Of a DNA stretch of 64,000 bases, positions 11,656 to 20,916 are shown one piece after another. Position 1 is the first letter of the stretch. Each line of letters begins with the position of its first letter. The stretch is from Rhizobium lusitanum (lineage in GTDB: Bacteria > Pseudomonadota > Alphaproteobacteria > Rhizobiales > Rhizobiaceae): positions 310,001 to 374,000 of the forward strand of contig NZ_CP050308.1 of the NCBI RefSeq assembly GCF_014189535.1, read 5' to 3'. A program made the translations under genes and the position numbers. The notes under the pieces are model-generated. The model searched no databases. It worked only from the letters and a program-made list of their open reading frames with translations, and had not been told where the DNA came from.

Positions 11656-13009
11656 TATTCTCGTGGTGGACGACGAGGAAGACATTCGCGAAATCGTTTC
11701 GGGAATTCTTTCGGATGAGGGGCATGAGACCCGCACGGCCCATGACAGCGACAGCGCGCTCGCGGCGATCTCCGATCGGGCGCCCCGGCTGATCTTCCTT
11801 GATATCTGGATGCAGGGCAGCAAGCTCGACGGGCTCGCGCTGCTGGACGAGATCAAGGTGCGTCATCCGGACCTGCCGGTCGTGATGATCTCCGGCCACG
11901 GCAACGTCGAAACCGCCGTCTCCGCCATCAAGCGCGGTGCCTTCGATTTCATCGAGAAGCCGTTCAAGGCCGACCGGCTGATCCTGATTGCCGAGCGAGC
12001 CTTGGAGAACTCCAAGCTGAAGCGCGAGGTTTCGGAACTGAAGCGCCGCACCGGCGATGCCATCGAGCTGATCGGCACCTCGGTTGCCGTCTCCCAGCTT
12101 CGCCAGACCATCGACAAGGTTGCTCCGACCAATAGCCGCGTGATGATTTTCGGCCCGTCCGGTTCCGGTAAAGAGCTTGTGGCGCGCATGATTCACAAGA
12201 AGTCGGCGCGCTCCAACGGGCCTTTTGTTGCCCTGAATGCCGCGACGATTACGCCCGAGCGAATGGAAGTCGCCCTGTTCGGCACGGAAGGCTCGCCCGG
12301 CCAGCCGCGCAAGATCGGCGCGCTAGAGGAGTCGCATCGCGGCATCCTCTATCTCGATGAAGTCGGCGAAATGCCGCGTGAGACGCAGAACAAGATCCTG
12401 CGCGTGCTGGTGGATCAGCAGTTCGAGCGTGTCGGCGGCTCCAAGCGGGTCAAGGTCGATGTGCGTATCATTTCGTCCACAGCCTACAATCTCGAGAGCC
12501 GGATTGCCGAAAGCCTGTTCCGCGAGGATCTCTATCATCGGCTTGCCGTGGTGCCCGTGCGCGTGCCGGCGCTCGCCGAGCGGCGTGAGGACATTCCTTT
12601 CCTCGTCGACCAGTTGATGCGGCAGATTTCAGAGCAGGCCGGCATTCGTTCGCGCCGGATCGGCGACGATGCCATGGCTGTGCTGCAGGCCCATGATTGG
12701 CCGGGCAATATCCGCCAGCTGCGCAACAACATCGAACGGCTGATGATTCTCGCGCGCACCGACGGCCCGGATACGCCGATCACGGCGGAGATGCTGCCGA
12801 CCGATCTCGGCGACATGCTGCCGAAGGTTTCCGCCAAGAACGACTATCACATCATGACGCTGCCGCTGCGCGAAGCCCGCGAAATGTTCGAGCGTGACTA
12901 TCTGATCGCGCAGATCAATCGCTTCGGCGGCAATATCTCGCGCACCGCCGAATTCGTCGGCATGGAGCGCTCGGCGCTGCATCGCAAGCTGAAGTCGCTT
13001 GGTGTCTGA
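11645..13009 (+). CDS. ntrX: Nitrogen assimilation response regulator NtrX
   Basis: 454 residues. Receiver domain with Asp53 (LIFLDIWMQG), AAA+ domain with Walker A GPSGSGKE (170-177) and Walker B ILYLDEVGE, and C-terminal Fis-type helix (NISRTAEFVGMERSALHRKL). The GAFTGA loop that contacts sigma-54 is absent: after LFG (211-213) the sequence reads TEGSPGQPRKIGALEES. This form therefore probably does not work as a classical sigma-54 activator. The start at 11645 follows AAGGAAAG and overlaps the end of ntrY by 11 bases. Confidence 0.95.
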   Translation: MASDILVVDDEEDIREIVSGILSDEGHETRTAHDSDSALAAISDRAPRLIFLDIWMQGSKLDGLALLDEIKVRHPDLPVVMISGHGNVETAVSAIKRGAFDFIEKPFKADRLILIAERALENSKLKREVSELKRRTGDAIELIGTSVAVSQLRQTIDKVAPTNSRVMIFGPSGSGKELVARMIHKKSARSNGPFVALNAATITPERMEVALFGTEGSPGQPRKIGALEESHRGILYLDEVGEMPRETQNKILRVLVDQQFERVGGSKRVKVDVRIISSTAYNLESRIAESLFREDLYHRLAVVPVRVPALAERREDIPFLVDQLMRQISEQAGIRSRRIGDDAMAVLQAHDWPGNIRQLRNNIERLMILARTDGPDTPITAEMLPTDLGDMLPKVSAKNDYHIMTLPLREAREMFERDYLIAQINRFGGNISRTAEFVGMERSALHRKLKSLGV

Positions 13010-13082
13010 TATCGTTTAGGTAGCTGCAGCAATCTGTCGCACAACTGCCCATAGTCCCGTGAAGGTCTGATCAAGGTTCGTC

Positions 13083-13946
13083 ATGCCGAGAATAGCTTAT
13101 GTGAATGGTCGTTACGTCAAGCACAGCAACGCCATGGTTCACGTCGAAGATCGCGGCTATCAGTTTGCCGATGGCGTTTACGAGGTCTGCGAAGTTCGTC
13201 ATGGGCTGATCGTTGATCTGAGCCGGCATCTTGATCGTCTCAACCGTTCGCTCGGTGAGCTGCGAATTGCCTGGCCGATGAACCGTGCGGCGCTGATCCA
13301 TGTGATTCGCGAGACGCTCCGGCGCAATCACGTCCGCAACGGCCTGTTCTACCTACAGGTAACGCGTGGCGTCGCCCGGCGCGACCATGTCTTTCCGCCG
13401 GAAGGCACGCCATCCTCGATCGTTGTTACCGCCAAGAGCACCGATCCCTCCGTCATCGCCAAGAAAAATGCCAATGGCATCAAGGCGATCACCGTGCGTG
13501 ATAATCGCTGGGACCGGGTCGACATCAAGTCGGTCGGGCTTTTGCCGAATGCGCTGGCGCGCCAGCAGGCCAAGGAGGCCGGCGCGCAGGAAGCGATCTA
13601 TATCGATCACAACAGCATGGTGAAGGAAGGTGCCGCGACCAATGTCTGGATCGTCGATCCCGATGGCAACCTGGTCACACGCCCGGCCGAGCATGGCATT
13701 CTGCGGGGCATCACGCGCACGACTTTGATGGAGGTTGCGGCCAAGCTCGGGCTTACCATCGTCGAGCGTTTCTTCTCTGTCGAGGAGATGATGGCGGCCC
13801 GCGAAGTGTTCATTACGGCCGCCACAAGTATTTGTTTTCCGGTGGTTGCCATCGATGGCGAGGCCATTGCCAATGGCCATCCTGGCAGCATTTCCGAGAA
13901 AATTCGTGAAGCCTTTTTCGACGTTGCGGAAAAGACTGCGATTTGA
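13083..13946 (+). CDS. dat: D-amino-acid aminotransferase (PLP fold type IV)
   Basis: 287 residues of the aminotransferase class IV family. VEDRGYQFADGVYEV is the N-terminal signature, the likely PLP lysine is Lys149 in DIKSVGLLPN, and QEAIYIDHNSMVKEGAATNVW and HGILRGITRT bind the cofactor phosphate and substrate. It interconverts D-amino acids and 2-oxo acids, giving D-Glu or D-Ala for peptidoglycan; a branched-chain or aminodeoxychorismate specificity cannot be fully excluded. It lies between ntrX and hfq, a conserved rhizobial order. Confidence 0.87.
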   Translation: MPRIAYVNGRYVKHSNAMVHVEDRGYQFADGVYEVCEVRHGLIVDLSRHLDRLNRSLGELRIAWPMNRAALIHVIRETLRRNHVRNGLFYLQVTRGVARRDHVFPPEGTPSSIVVTAKSTDPSVIAKKNANGIKAITVRDNRWDRVDIKSVGLLPNALARQQAKEAGAQEAIYIDHNSMVKEGAATNVWIVDPDGNLVTRPAEHGILRGITRTTLMEVAAKLGLTIVERFFSVEEMMAAREVFITAATSICFPVVAIDGEAIANGHPGSISEKIREAFFDVAEKTAI

Positions 13947-14053
13947 TACCAACAATCGATGGCGGGAGAGATTGAGGGTATCTCCTGTCAGATACCTCAA
14001 TATATCTTGATATTGCACCGGCTTAGGTCGGCAAAAAAGAAAGAATCGGCGCG

Positions 14054-14296
14054 ATGGCGGAACGTTCTCAGAACTTGCAGGACCTATTTCTTAATACTGT
14101 TCGCAAGCAAAAAATTTCACTCACAATCTTCTTGATCAATGGCGTGAAGCTCACGGGCGTTGTTACGTCCTTCGACAATTTCTGCGTCCTGCTACGCCGC
14201 GACGGTCATTCGCAGCTTGTTTACAAGCACGCGATTTCGACCATCATGCCGGGTCAGCCCATGCAGATGTTCGAGAGCGAAGAAGTCGCATCCTAA
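14054..14296 (+). CDS. hfq: RNA chaperone Hfq
   Basis: 80 residues, the usual rhizobial length. Sm1 motif: [15 protein letters not shown] and [16 protein letters not shown]; Sm2: YKHAIST. It forms hexamers that pair small RNAs with mRNAs, and in rhizobia it also affects nifA expression. hflX follows directly, as in most proteobacteria. Confidence 0.98.
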   Translation: MAERSQNLQDLFLNTVRKQKISLTIFLINGVKLTGVVTSFDNFCVLLRRDGHSQLVYKHAISTIMPGQPMQMFESEEVAS

Positions 14297-14374
14297 CTAG
14301 GATTTGCCGTTATCACGACACGCGATACCAAAAATGATTCCATCATCCCGGAAGCCGTAAAGCATCGGGATGAT

Positions 14375-15706
14375 ATGCGAGCTGTCGTCATCGTGCCTGT
14401 GCTGAAGCAGGCGCGTTCGCGCTCGGCTCAGGCGGATGGTACGACGACATCGTCGCGCACACCGGAGAGCCGCCTCGAAGAAGGCAAGGGACTGGCGCAG
14501 GCGATCGACCTTGAGGTCGTCATTGGCTCCATCGTACCGATCAACGACCCGCGTCCGGCGACTTTGCTTGGCACCGGCAAGATCGAGGAAATCCTCGCGC
14601 TGCTCGATGAATTCAATGCCGGTCTGGTGATCGTCGATCATCCGTTGACGCCGGTGCAGCAGCGCAATCTCGAAAAGGCATGGAACGCCAAGGTCATCGA
14701 CCGCACTGGCCTCATCCTCGAAATCTTCGGTCGCCGCGCCTCCACCAAGGAAGGCACGCTGCAGGTCGAACTGGCGCATCTCAATTACCAGAAGGGCCGA
14801 TTGGTCAGGAGCTGGACCCACCTTGAACGTCAGCGCGGTGGCGCGGGCTTCATGGGCGGCCCCGGTGAAACCCAGATCGAAGCCGACCGGCGGCAGTTGC
14901 AAGACCGGATTATCCGGCTGGAGCGCGAGTTGGAGCAGGTGGTGCGTACCCGCCAGCTTCATCGCGCCAAGCGCCGGAAGGTGCCGCATCCGATCGTGGC
15001 GCTGGTGGGCTACACCAACGCCGGCAAATCGACGCTGTTCAACCGCATTACCGGTGCAGGCGTCCTCGCCGAGGACATGCTGTTTGCAACCCTCGATCCG
15101 ACGCTGCGACGCATGAAGCTGCCGCATGGCCGTACCGTCATCCTCTCCGACACCGTCGGCTTCATTTCCGACCTGCCGACCCATCTCGTAGCCGCCTTCC
15201 GCGCCACGCTGGAAGAAGTGCTGGAAGCCGATCTGATCCTGCATGTCCGCGATCTCTCGGATGAAGACAATCAGGTGCAGAGCGCCGATGTCATGCGGAT
15301 CCTCGACGACCTCGGCATTGGTGAGGCGGAAGGGGCGGAGCGTATCCTCGAAGTCTGGAACAAGATCGACCGTTTGGAGCCTGAGGCGCATGACGCCATC
15401 GTCCAGAAGGCATCGACCGCTGAAAACGTCATTGCCGTATCGGCGATGAGCGGCGAGGGTGTCGATCGTCTGATGGACGAAATCAGCCACCGGCTTTCGG
15501 GTGTCCTGACCGAGACGACGATAACGCTGCCTGTCGACAAGCTGGCGCTGCTGTCCTGGGTCTACAATCATGCCATCGTCGATAGCCGTGAGGACAACGA
15601 GGACGGTACGGTGAAGCTGGAAGTACGCTTGACCGAGACGGAAGCGACCGAGCTGGAGCGGCGCCTAGGCCGCGGCCCGAAGGCGCAACGCGAGGATTGG
15701 GAATAG
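14375..15706 (+). CDS. hflX: GTPase HflX
   Basis: 443 residues. The N-terminal HflX domain includes LLGTGKIEEI and FGRRASTKEGTLQVELAHL and the glycine-rich GGAGFMGGPGETQIE. The G domain has G1 GYTNAGKSTLFN, G3 DTVGFI and G4 NKID. It is a ribosome-associated GTPase that splits or rescues stalled ribosomes. The frame stays open upstream to the hfq stop and encodes plausible residues (VITTRDTKNDSIIPEA), but without ATG, GTG or TTG, so the true N-terminus may lie upstream at an unusual start. Confidence 0.94.
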   Translation: MRAVVIVPVLKQARSRSAQADGTTTSSRTPESRLEEGKGLAQAIDLEVVIGSIVPINDPRPATLLGTGKIEEILALLDEFNAGLVIVDHPLTPVQQRNLEKAWNAKVIDRTGLILEIFGRRASTKEGTLQVELAHLNYQKGRLVRSWTHLERQRGGAGFMGGPGETQIEADRRQLQDRIIRLERELEQVVRTRQLHRAKRRKVPHPIVALVGYTNAGKSTLFNRITGAGVLAEDMLFATLDPTLRRMKLPHGRTVILSDTVGFISDLPTHLVAAFRATLEEVLEADLILHVRDLSDEDNQVQSADVMRILDDLGIGEAEGAERILEVWNKIDRLEPEAHDAIVQKASTAENVIAVSAMSGEGVDRLMDEISHRLSGVLTETTITLPVDKLALLSWVYNHAIVDSREDNEDGTVKLEVRLTETEATELERRLGRGPKAQREDWE

Positions 15707-15725
15707 GGAAGGCGCCTCCCTATTC
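15701..15725. terminator. Hairpin spanning the stop codons of convergent hflX and mazG
   Basis: Arms GAATAGGGA (15701-15709) and TCCCTATTC (15717-15725) form a perfect 9-bp stem with a 7-base loop. Both stop codons lie inside the arms. There is no long T-run, so termination strength is uncertain. Confidence 0.5.
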
Positions 15726-16556
15726 GGCAAGCTGCCTTTCGATCGCTTTTGCCGCCTGCCAGATGTCTTCCATCCGTTGCAGTGAAGCTGCCTCCAGCGT
15801 TTCGCCTTCCGCCTCAAGCGTCGTCTCGATGTGATTGAAGCGGCGGCGGAATTTCGTGTTGGTTCCACGCAGCGCCTGCTCAGGATCCGTCTTCACATGC
15901 CGGCCAATATTGACGACCGCGAAGATCAAATCACCGAGTTCATCGCTGACCTTGGCCTTATCGCCGCTTGCAAGCGCCACTCGCAATTCGCCAATCTCTT
16001 CCTCGATCTTGTCGAGGATCGGTTCCGGGGCGGACCAGTCGAAGCCGACCTTGGCGGCGCGTTCCTGTAATTTCAGCGCCTCGGTCAAGGCCGGGAATGA
16101 GCGCTGCACAGAGCCGAGGAAGCCGGACTTGAAATCCTCGGAGATGCCGCGTTTCGTCCGGCGTTCAGCGCGCTCACGCTTCTCCTCGGCCTTGATCTCA
16201 TCCCATTGCAGCTTCACCGCATCGGGCGTGTCCGCGCTGGAGACGGCAAAGACATGCGGATGCCGGCGGATCATCTTGCGAGTGATGGCTTCGACGACAT
16301 CACCGAAGGAGAAGTCGCCCGCTTCCTCGGCCATGCGAGCGTGGAACACCACCTGCAACAGCAGATCGCCCAGTTCATCGCAAAGATCATCCATGTCCTT
16401 GCGCTCGATCGCGTCGGAAACCTCGTAGGCCTCCTCGATCGTATAGGGCTTGATCGTCTCGAAGGTCTGGACGATGTCCCATGGGCAGCCGGTTTGAGGG
16501 TTGCGCAGCGCCGCCATGATCTCGATCAGGCGGGATATGTCTTGTGATGCTTCCAT
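15720..16556 (-). CDS. mazG: Nucleoside triphosphate pyrophosphohydrolase MazG
   Basis: 278 residues with two MazG modules. The first has the metal-binding EExxE/ExxD pattern (EEAYEVSDAI, DLCDELGDLLLQVVFHA), the second EEEIGELRVAL and VSDELGDLIFAVVN. It hydrolyses NTPs/dNTPs to NMPs and clears aberrant nucleotides. Convergent with hflX. The deaminase gene upstream is on the same strand with a 25-base gap, so both may be one transcript. Confidence 0.95.
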   Translation of the reverse strand: MEASQDISRLIEIMAALRNPQTGCPWDIVQTFETIKPYTIEEAYEVSDAIERKDMDDLCDELGDLLLQVVFHARMAEEAGDFSFGDVVEAITRKMIRRHPHVFAVSSADTPDAVKLQWDEIKAEEKRERAERRTKRGISEDFKSGFLGSVQRSFPALTEALKLQERAAKVGFDWSAPEPILDKIEEEIGELRVALASGDKAKVSDELGDLIFAVVNIGRHVKTDPEQALRGTNTKFRRRFNHIETTLEAEGETLEAASLQRMEDIWQAAKAIERQLAE

Positions 16557-16581
16557 TGGGATCTCTGTAGTCCGGCCTTGG

Positions 16582-17169
16582 TCAGTTCAGCGGAATGTCG
16601 TTGTCGTCCTTGGACGATTGATAGCTGTCGGAGAGCGCGGCATAGGCGGTCTTGATGCGTGCCGTCTGTTCCTTGAGCGCCGTCTTCAGCGGATCCTCTT
16701 CTGTCTCCACCAGATCGGCGACGGCGAAGCTGTTCCAGAAGGCATTCTGCCGCCGATAGCCGCCGGGCTCCAGTCCGAAGACCTCTTTCAGGATCTGCAA
16801 GTCATGCGGGATCGCGAAGGCGTCGCGGGAATCCTCATGGCTGAAGAAATAATAATAGTTGTCGAAGCCGGCCCAGGTGATCGCCGACATGCACATGGTG
16901 CAGGGCTCATGGGTCGACAGGAAGATCAGATCCTTGGTCGCGGGCTTGTCGCCAAGCTCGTAAAACCGCTTCAGCGCATGCACTTCGCCGTGCCAGAGCG
17001 GATTTTCCAGCTCATTGTTGGTTTCGGCGACCACCAGCGACAGGTCGGACTTGCGAAGGATCGCGGCGCCGAATACCTTGTTTCCGGCGGCAACGCCTTT
17101 TTGCGTCAGTGGCAGGATATCCTGTTCCATGACATCGAGAAGGCGGGGTGCGATGGTGTTTGCGGACAA
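16582..17169 (-). CDS. Zinc-dependent nucleoside/cytidine deaminase-family protein
   Basis: 195 residues. Zinc-site motifs of the CMP/dCMP and tRNA-adenosine deaminase superfamily are visible: HGEVHAL (histidine ligand and the proton-shuttling glutamate) and STHEPCTMCMSAI (PCxxC cysteine ligands), followed by WAGFDNYYYF. The size exceeds tadA (about 150 residues) and the motif is HxEVH rather than HAE, so it is not the tRNA deaminase. Substrate unknown, possibly guanine or another base. Confidence 0.82.
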   Translation of the reverse strand: MSANTIAPRLLDVMEQDILPLTQKGVAAGNKVFGAAILRKSDLSLVVAETNNELENPLWHGEVHALKRFYELGDKPATKDLIFLSTHEPCTMCMSAITWAGFDNYYYFFSHEDSRDAFAIPHDLQILKEVFGLEPGGYRRQNAFWNSFAVADLVETEEDPLKTALKEQTARIKTAYAALSDSYQSSKDDNDIPLN

Positions 17170-17463
17170 GCGGCGTACTCCAAGATTTTTTCTTAGCTTA
17201 GCGGCATTGCCGGCGCGGCGGAATGCGCAAATGACGTATAGACACCCTTTGTCACAGACAATAAATCTATCTTCAAAGTTGAGAAATTCTAAAAGTCTAT
17301 AGATTTCCTGTATTTATCTTGTGTCAGGGCTTCTGGTGAGTTTTGCTCAAATCGGAGAGATGTCGAGCAAAAGAATACGGACTTGCCGGGGCATTAGAAT
17401 TTCTGTTTCTTCAATCTTATGGCTGTAAGGGCGATATTTGGGCAATCTCGAAGTGGAACGATA
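17170..17463. other. Intergenic region upstream of the cys block, with an inverted repeat
   Basis: About 294 bases, divergent between the deaminase and cysG. It is clearly A+T-rich between 17230 and 17330. The perfect inverted repeat TTTTGCTC (17341-17348) / GAGCAAAA (17365-17372) with a 16-base loop lies about 90 bases before cysG. The promoter of the sulfur block should be here, but I cannot assign -35/-10 boxes with confidence. Confidence 0.4.
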
Positions 17464-18900
17464 ATGCCTCCCAGGACTGACCAGCTCTCGGTGTTTCCAG
17501 CTTTCTTTCGCGTGGAAGGAAGGATCACGGCTGTCTTCGGGAATGGTGATGAGGCTTTCGCCAAGACGCGGCTTCTGATGAACACCCAGGCGAAGATCGT
17601 CGCCTATGCCACATCGCCCGAAGCTGACTATCATTCCTTCCTGATCGCCAACCGCATCGAAACCGTGCGCGCTGCTTTTTCTCCGGATCAGGTCAAGGGC
17701 GCTGCCCTGATTTTCGCCGCCACTGGCGATGCGGAGGCTGACCGCGCGATCGTTGACGCGGCGCGCTTGGAGAGAATCCCGGCAAACGCCGTCGATCAGC
17801 CCGACTATTGTGATTTCTACACCCCGGCGCTCGTTAACCGCGCTCCGGTCGCGGTTGCCATCGGTACCGAAGGCGCTGGTCCCGTGCTGGCGCAGATGAT
17901 CCGCGCGCAGATCGACCAGATGCTGTCGCCCTCGCTCGGTAAGCTCGCGGAACTGGCGACGCGCTATCGCAAGCCCGTCGATCGCCTGGTGCCGCGTGGC
18001 GTTGCCCGCCGTGTCTTCTGGCGCCGCTTCTTTTCCGGCCCCGTTGCTGATGCCGTCAGTGCCGGCCACTTGCCGCAGGCCGAGCATGCCGCTGATACTC
18101 TGTTGTATTCGGCGCACAAGGTCGAAGGCCATGTCTGGCTGGTCGGTGCCGGTCCTGGTGCGGAAGACCTGCTGACGTTGCGCGCCCAGCGCGTGATGAT
18201 GGAAGCTGACGTCATCGTCTATGACGCGCTCGTGCCGCAGGCGATCGTCGATATGGGACGCCGCGATGCCGAGCGCCTCTCGGTCGGCAAGCGTAAGGGC
18301 TGCCATACGAAATCACAGGAAGAGATCAACGATCTGCTGGTGCAGCTTGGCCGAGATGGCAAGCGCGTTGTGCGGCTGAAGTCCGGCGATCCGCTGGTCT
18401 ATGGCCGGGCGGGCGAAGAAATGGCCGCGATGCGCGCCGCCGGTGTTACCTATGAGATCGTTCCGGGCATCACCTCGGCCTTCGCTGCCGCTGCTGATTT
18501 CGAGCTGCCGCTGACGCTGCGCGGTGTCGCCTCGTCGCTGGTCTTCACGACGGGCCATGACCTGACCGGCGATGTTCTGCCGGATTGGGCGAGCCTTGCT
18601 ATTTCCGGCGCGACCATCGCTGTCTATATGGGCCGCACGGTTGCCGCCTCTGTCGCCGGCCGTCTGATGGAAGCCGGGCTTCCGCCCGAGACCACGGTTG
18701 CCGTCATCGAGAACGCCAGCCGCCGCGACCGCCGGCTGATGCACGGCACATTGAAGGATCTGCCTGATCTGGAACATCGCGATGAACTGAGCGGCCCAGT
18801 CATGGTCATCATCGGTGAAGCCGTCGCCGGCGCCAATTTCGAACAGTCCGAGCCGCTGGTCCGTCAGGAGACCGCCGCTCAAGAATTTGCAAGGAGCTGA
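17464..18900 (+). CDS. cysG: Siroheme synthase CysG (trifunctional)
   Basis: 478 residues. Residues about 1-200 are the dehydrogenase/ferrochelatase part (FRVEGRITAVFGNGDEAFAKTRLL). Residues about 215-460 are uroporphyrinogen-III methyltransferase (VWLVGAGPGAEDLLTLRA, VRLKSGDPLVYGRAGEE, VPGITSAFAAAADFELPLT, AVYMGRT). It makes siroheme for the reductase encoded two genes downstream. I chose ATG 17464 (MPPRTDQLSVFPAFF) over ATG 17419 because homologues begin near this point. Confidence 0.93.
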   Translation: MPPRTDQLSVFPAFFRVEGRITAVFGNGDEAFAKTRLLMNTQAKIVAYATSPEADYHSFLIANRIETVRAAFSPDQVKGAALIFAATGDAEADRAIVDAARLERIPANAVDQPDYCDFYTPALVNRAPVAVAIGTEGAGPVLAQMIRAQIDQMLSPSLGKLAELATRYRKPVDRLVPRGVARRVFWRRFFSGPVADAVSAGHLPQAEHAADTLLYSAHKVEGHVWLVGAGPGAEDLLTLRAQRVMMEADVIVYDALVPQAIVDMGRRDAERLSVGKRKGCHTKSQEEINDLLVQLGRDGKRVVRLKSGDPLVYGRAGEEMAAMRAAGVTYEIVPGITSAFAAAADFELPLTLRGVASSLVFTTGHDLTGDVLPDWASLAISGATIAVYMGRTVAASVAGRLMEAGLPPETTVAVIENASRRDRRLMHGTLKDLPDLEHRDELSGPVMVIIGEAVAGANFEQSEPLVRQETAAQEFARS

Positions 18901-18904
18901 TCCC

Positions 18905-19219
18905 ATGGTCGACAAGGTTCTGACCGCTAACCGGCTGACCGATGGTGTCGCCGTCTGGTTGAATGCCAATGGCGAGTGGGTAACGTCGCTGCAGGAGTCG
19001 CTGGTAGCCCGTCACGCCGAGGCCGAGGCCGCGCTAGAAGCTATCGGTAAGCAGGCTTACGCCGACAATAAGGTTGTCGACGTCAATTTGATCGAAGTTC
19101 AGGAAACCGGCGGCAAGCTTTGGCCGCTGCGCCTGCGTGAGCGTATCCGCGCCGAAGGTCCCACCATGGAATACGCGCTGGGCTATGCTGCGGCCGATCC
19201 TGAATTTATTGCAGTCTGA
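18905..19219 (+). CDS. DUF2849-family small protein of the cys operon
   Basis: 104 residues, starting MVDKVLTANRLTDGVAVWLN four bases after the cysG stop and ending seven bases before cysI. There is no cofactor motif, signal peptide or membrane segment. Rhizobial genomes often carry such a protein, annotated DUF2849, between cysG and cysI. Its role is unknown; position suggests a helper for siroheme loading or sulfite reduction. Confidence 0.78.
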   Translation: MVDKVLTANRLTDGVAVWLNANGEWVTSLQESLVARHAEAEAALEAIGKQAYADNKVVDVNLIEVQETGGKLWPLRLRERIRAEGPTMEYALGYAAADPEFIAV

Positions 19220-19226
19220 GGAAGCC

Positions 19227-20906
19227 ATGTATCGCTACGACGAATTTGACCACGCCTTTGTCGCGGAACGCGTTGCCCAGTTTCGTGATCAGGTGGAGCG
19301 GCGCCTTTCGGGAGAACTCGCGGAAGATGCGTTCAAGCCGTTACGCCTGATGAACGGCGTCTATTTGCAGCTGCATGCCTACATGCTGCGCATCGCCATT
19401 CCCTATGGCACGCTGAGCTCGCGCCAGATGCGTATGCTCGCCCATATCGCCCGTACCTATGACCGCGGCTATGGTCATTTCACCACCCGTCAGAATCTTC
19501 AGTTCAACTGGCCGAAGCTGTCGGATATGCCCGACGTGCTCGCCGAACTGGCCTCCGTCGAGATGCATGCCATCCAGACGTCGGGCAATTGCATTCGCAA
19601 CGTCACAGCCGATCATTTTGCCGGCGCTGCCGCCGATGAAGTCGCCGATCCGCGTCCTTACGCTGAAATCCTGCGGCAATGGTCGTCGGTCCATCCGGAA
19701 TTCTCCTTCCTGCCGCGCAAGTTCAAGATTGCCGTCACCGGTGCTGAGCGCGACCGCGCTGCGATCCAGGTGCACGATATCGGCCTGCACTTGAAGAAGA
19801 ACGACAAGGGTGAGATCGGCTTTGCCGTCTACGTCGGCGGCGGGCAGGGCCGTACCCCGATGGTTGCCAAGCTGATCCGCGAGTTCCTGCCGGAAGAGGA
19901 CCTGCTGTCTTATACGACGGCCGTCATGCGCGTGTACAATCTGCATGGCCGCCGCGACAACAAATACAAGGCCCGCATCAAGATCCTCGTGCACGAAACC
20001 GGTGCCGAAGAGCTGGCTCGTCAGGTCGAGGTCGAGTTTGCCAAGCTCAAGGATACGGAGCTGAAACTCCCCGAGGCAGACGTTCAGGCGATCTCGGCCT
20101 ATTTCGCGCCGCCGGCTCTGCCGGTGCGCGCCGAAGGCTGGGAAAGCCTTGCCCGCTGGAAGAAGGCCGATCCGGACTTCGCCCGCTGGGTGCAGCAGAA
20201 TGTGCAGCCACACAAGAATCCCGACTACGGCATGGTGACGATCTCGCTGAAGCCGATCGGCGGTATTCCGGGCGATGCCTCGGATGTGCAGATGGATGTC
20301 GTTGCCGATATCGCCGAGGAATATGCCTTCGACGAAATCCGCGTCAGCCACGAACAGAACCTGATCCTTCCGCATGTGGCTCTCGCCGATCTCGAAGCAG
20401 TCTATCGCGGCCTGGTCGCCGTCGGGCTTGAAACCGCCAATGCCGGCCTGATCACGGATATCATTGCCTGTCCCGGGCTCGACTATTGCGCCCTTGCCAA
20501 TGCCCGCTCGATCCCGCTCTCGCAGGAAATCTCCACGCGTTTCGGCTCGGCCGAGCGTCAGGCGGAGATCGGTGAGCTGAAGATCAAGATCTCCGGCTGC
20601 ATCAACGCCTGCGGTCATCACCATGTCGGCCATATCGGCCTGCTTGGCGTCGAGAAGAAGGGTGCGGAACTCTATCAGATCACACTCGGTGGCTCCGGCG
20701 ACGAACATACCTCGATCGGTGAAATCATCGGCCGCGGTTTTGAGCCGAACAAGGTGACCGACGCCATCGAGACGATCGTCGACACCTATCTCGGCCTGCG
20801 TCTCGATCCCTCGGAAATCTTCCTCGCTGCCTACAGGCGTGTCGGACCGCAGCCCTTCAAGGATGCGCTCTACGGCTCGTCCTCGGCTGCGGCCGAAGCG
20901 GCGTAA
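19227..20906 (+). CDS. cysI: Sulfite (or nitrite) reductase hemoprotein, CysI type
   Basis: 559 residues. Two ferredoxin-like/siroheme half repeats, with TTRQNLQFNWPKL and QTSGNCIRNVTADHF in the first. The siroheme-4Fe-4S cysteines lie in CPGLDYC and SGCINACGHHHVG near the C-terminus. It reduces sulfite to sulfide in cysteine synthesis. The ATG at 19227 (MYRYDEFDHAF) is chosen; the longer frame reads through the previous gene. Flanked by siroheme synthase, DUF934 and a ferredoxin reductase, a complete reduction module apart from the sulfate-activating genes. Confidence 0.94.
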   Translation: MYRYDEFDHAFVAERVAQFRDQVERRLSGELAEDAFKPLRLMNGVYLQLHAYMLRIAIPYGTLSSRQMRMLAHIARTYDRGYGHFTTRQNLQFNWPKLSDMPDVLAELASVEMHAIQTSGNCIRNVTADHFAGAAADEVADPRPYAEILRQWSSVHPEFSFLPRKFKIAVTGAERDRAAIQVHDIGLHLKKNDKGEIGFAVYVGGGQGRTPMVAKLIREFLPEEDLLSYTTAVMRVYNLHGRRDNKYKARIKILVHETGAEELARQVEVEFAKLKDTELKLPEADVQAISAYFAPPALPVRAEGWESLARWKKADPDFARWVQQNVQPHKNPDYGMVTISLKPIGGIPGDASDVQMDVVADIAEEYAFDEIRVSHEQNLILPHVALADLEAVYRGLVAVGLETANAGLITDIIACPGLDYCALANARSIPLSQEISTRFGSAERQAEIGELKIKISGCINACGHHHVGHIGLLGVEKKGAELYQITLGGSGDEHTSIGEIIGRGFEPNKVTDAIETIVDTYLGLRLDPSEIFLAAYRRVGPQPFKDALYGSSSAAAEAA

Positions 20907-20916
20907 GGAGATGACC

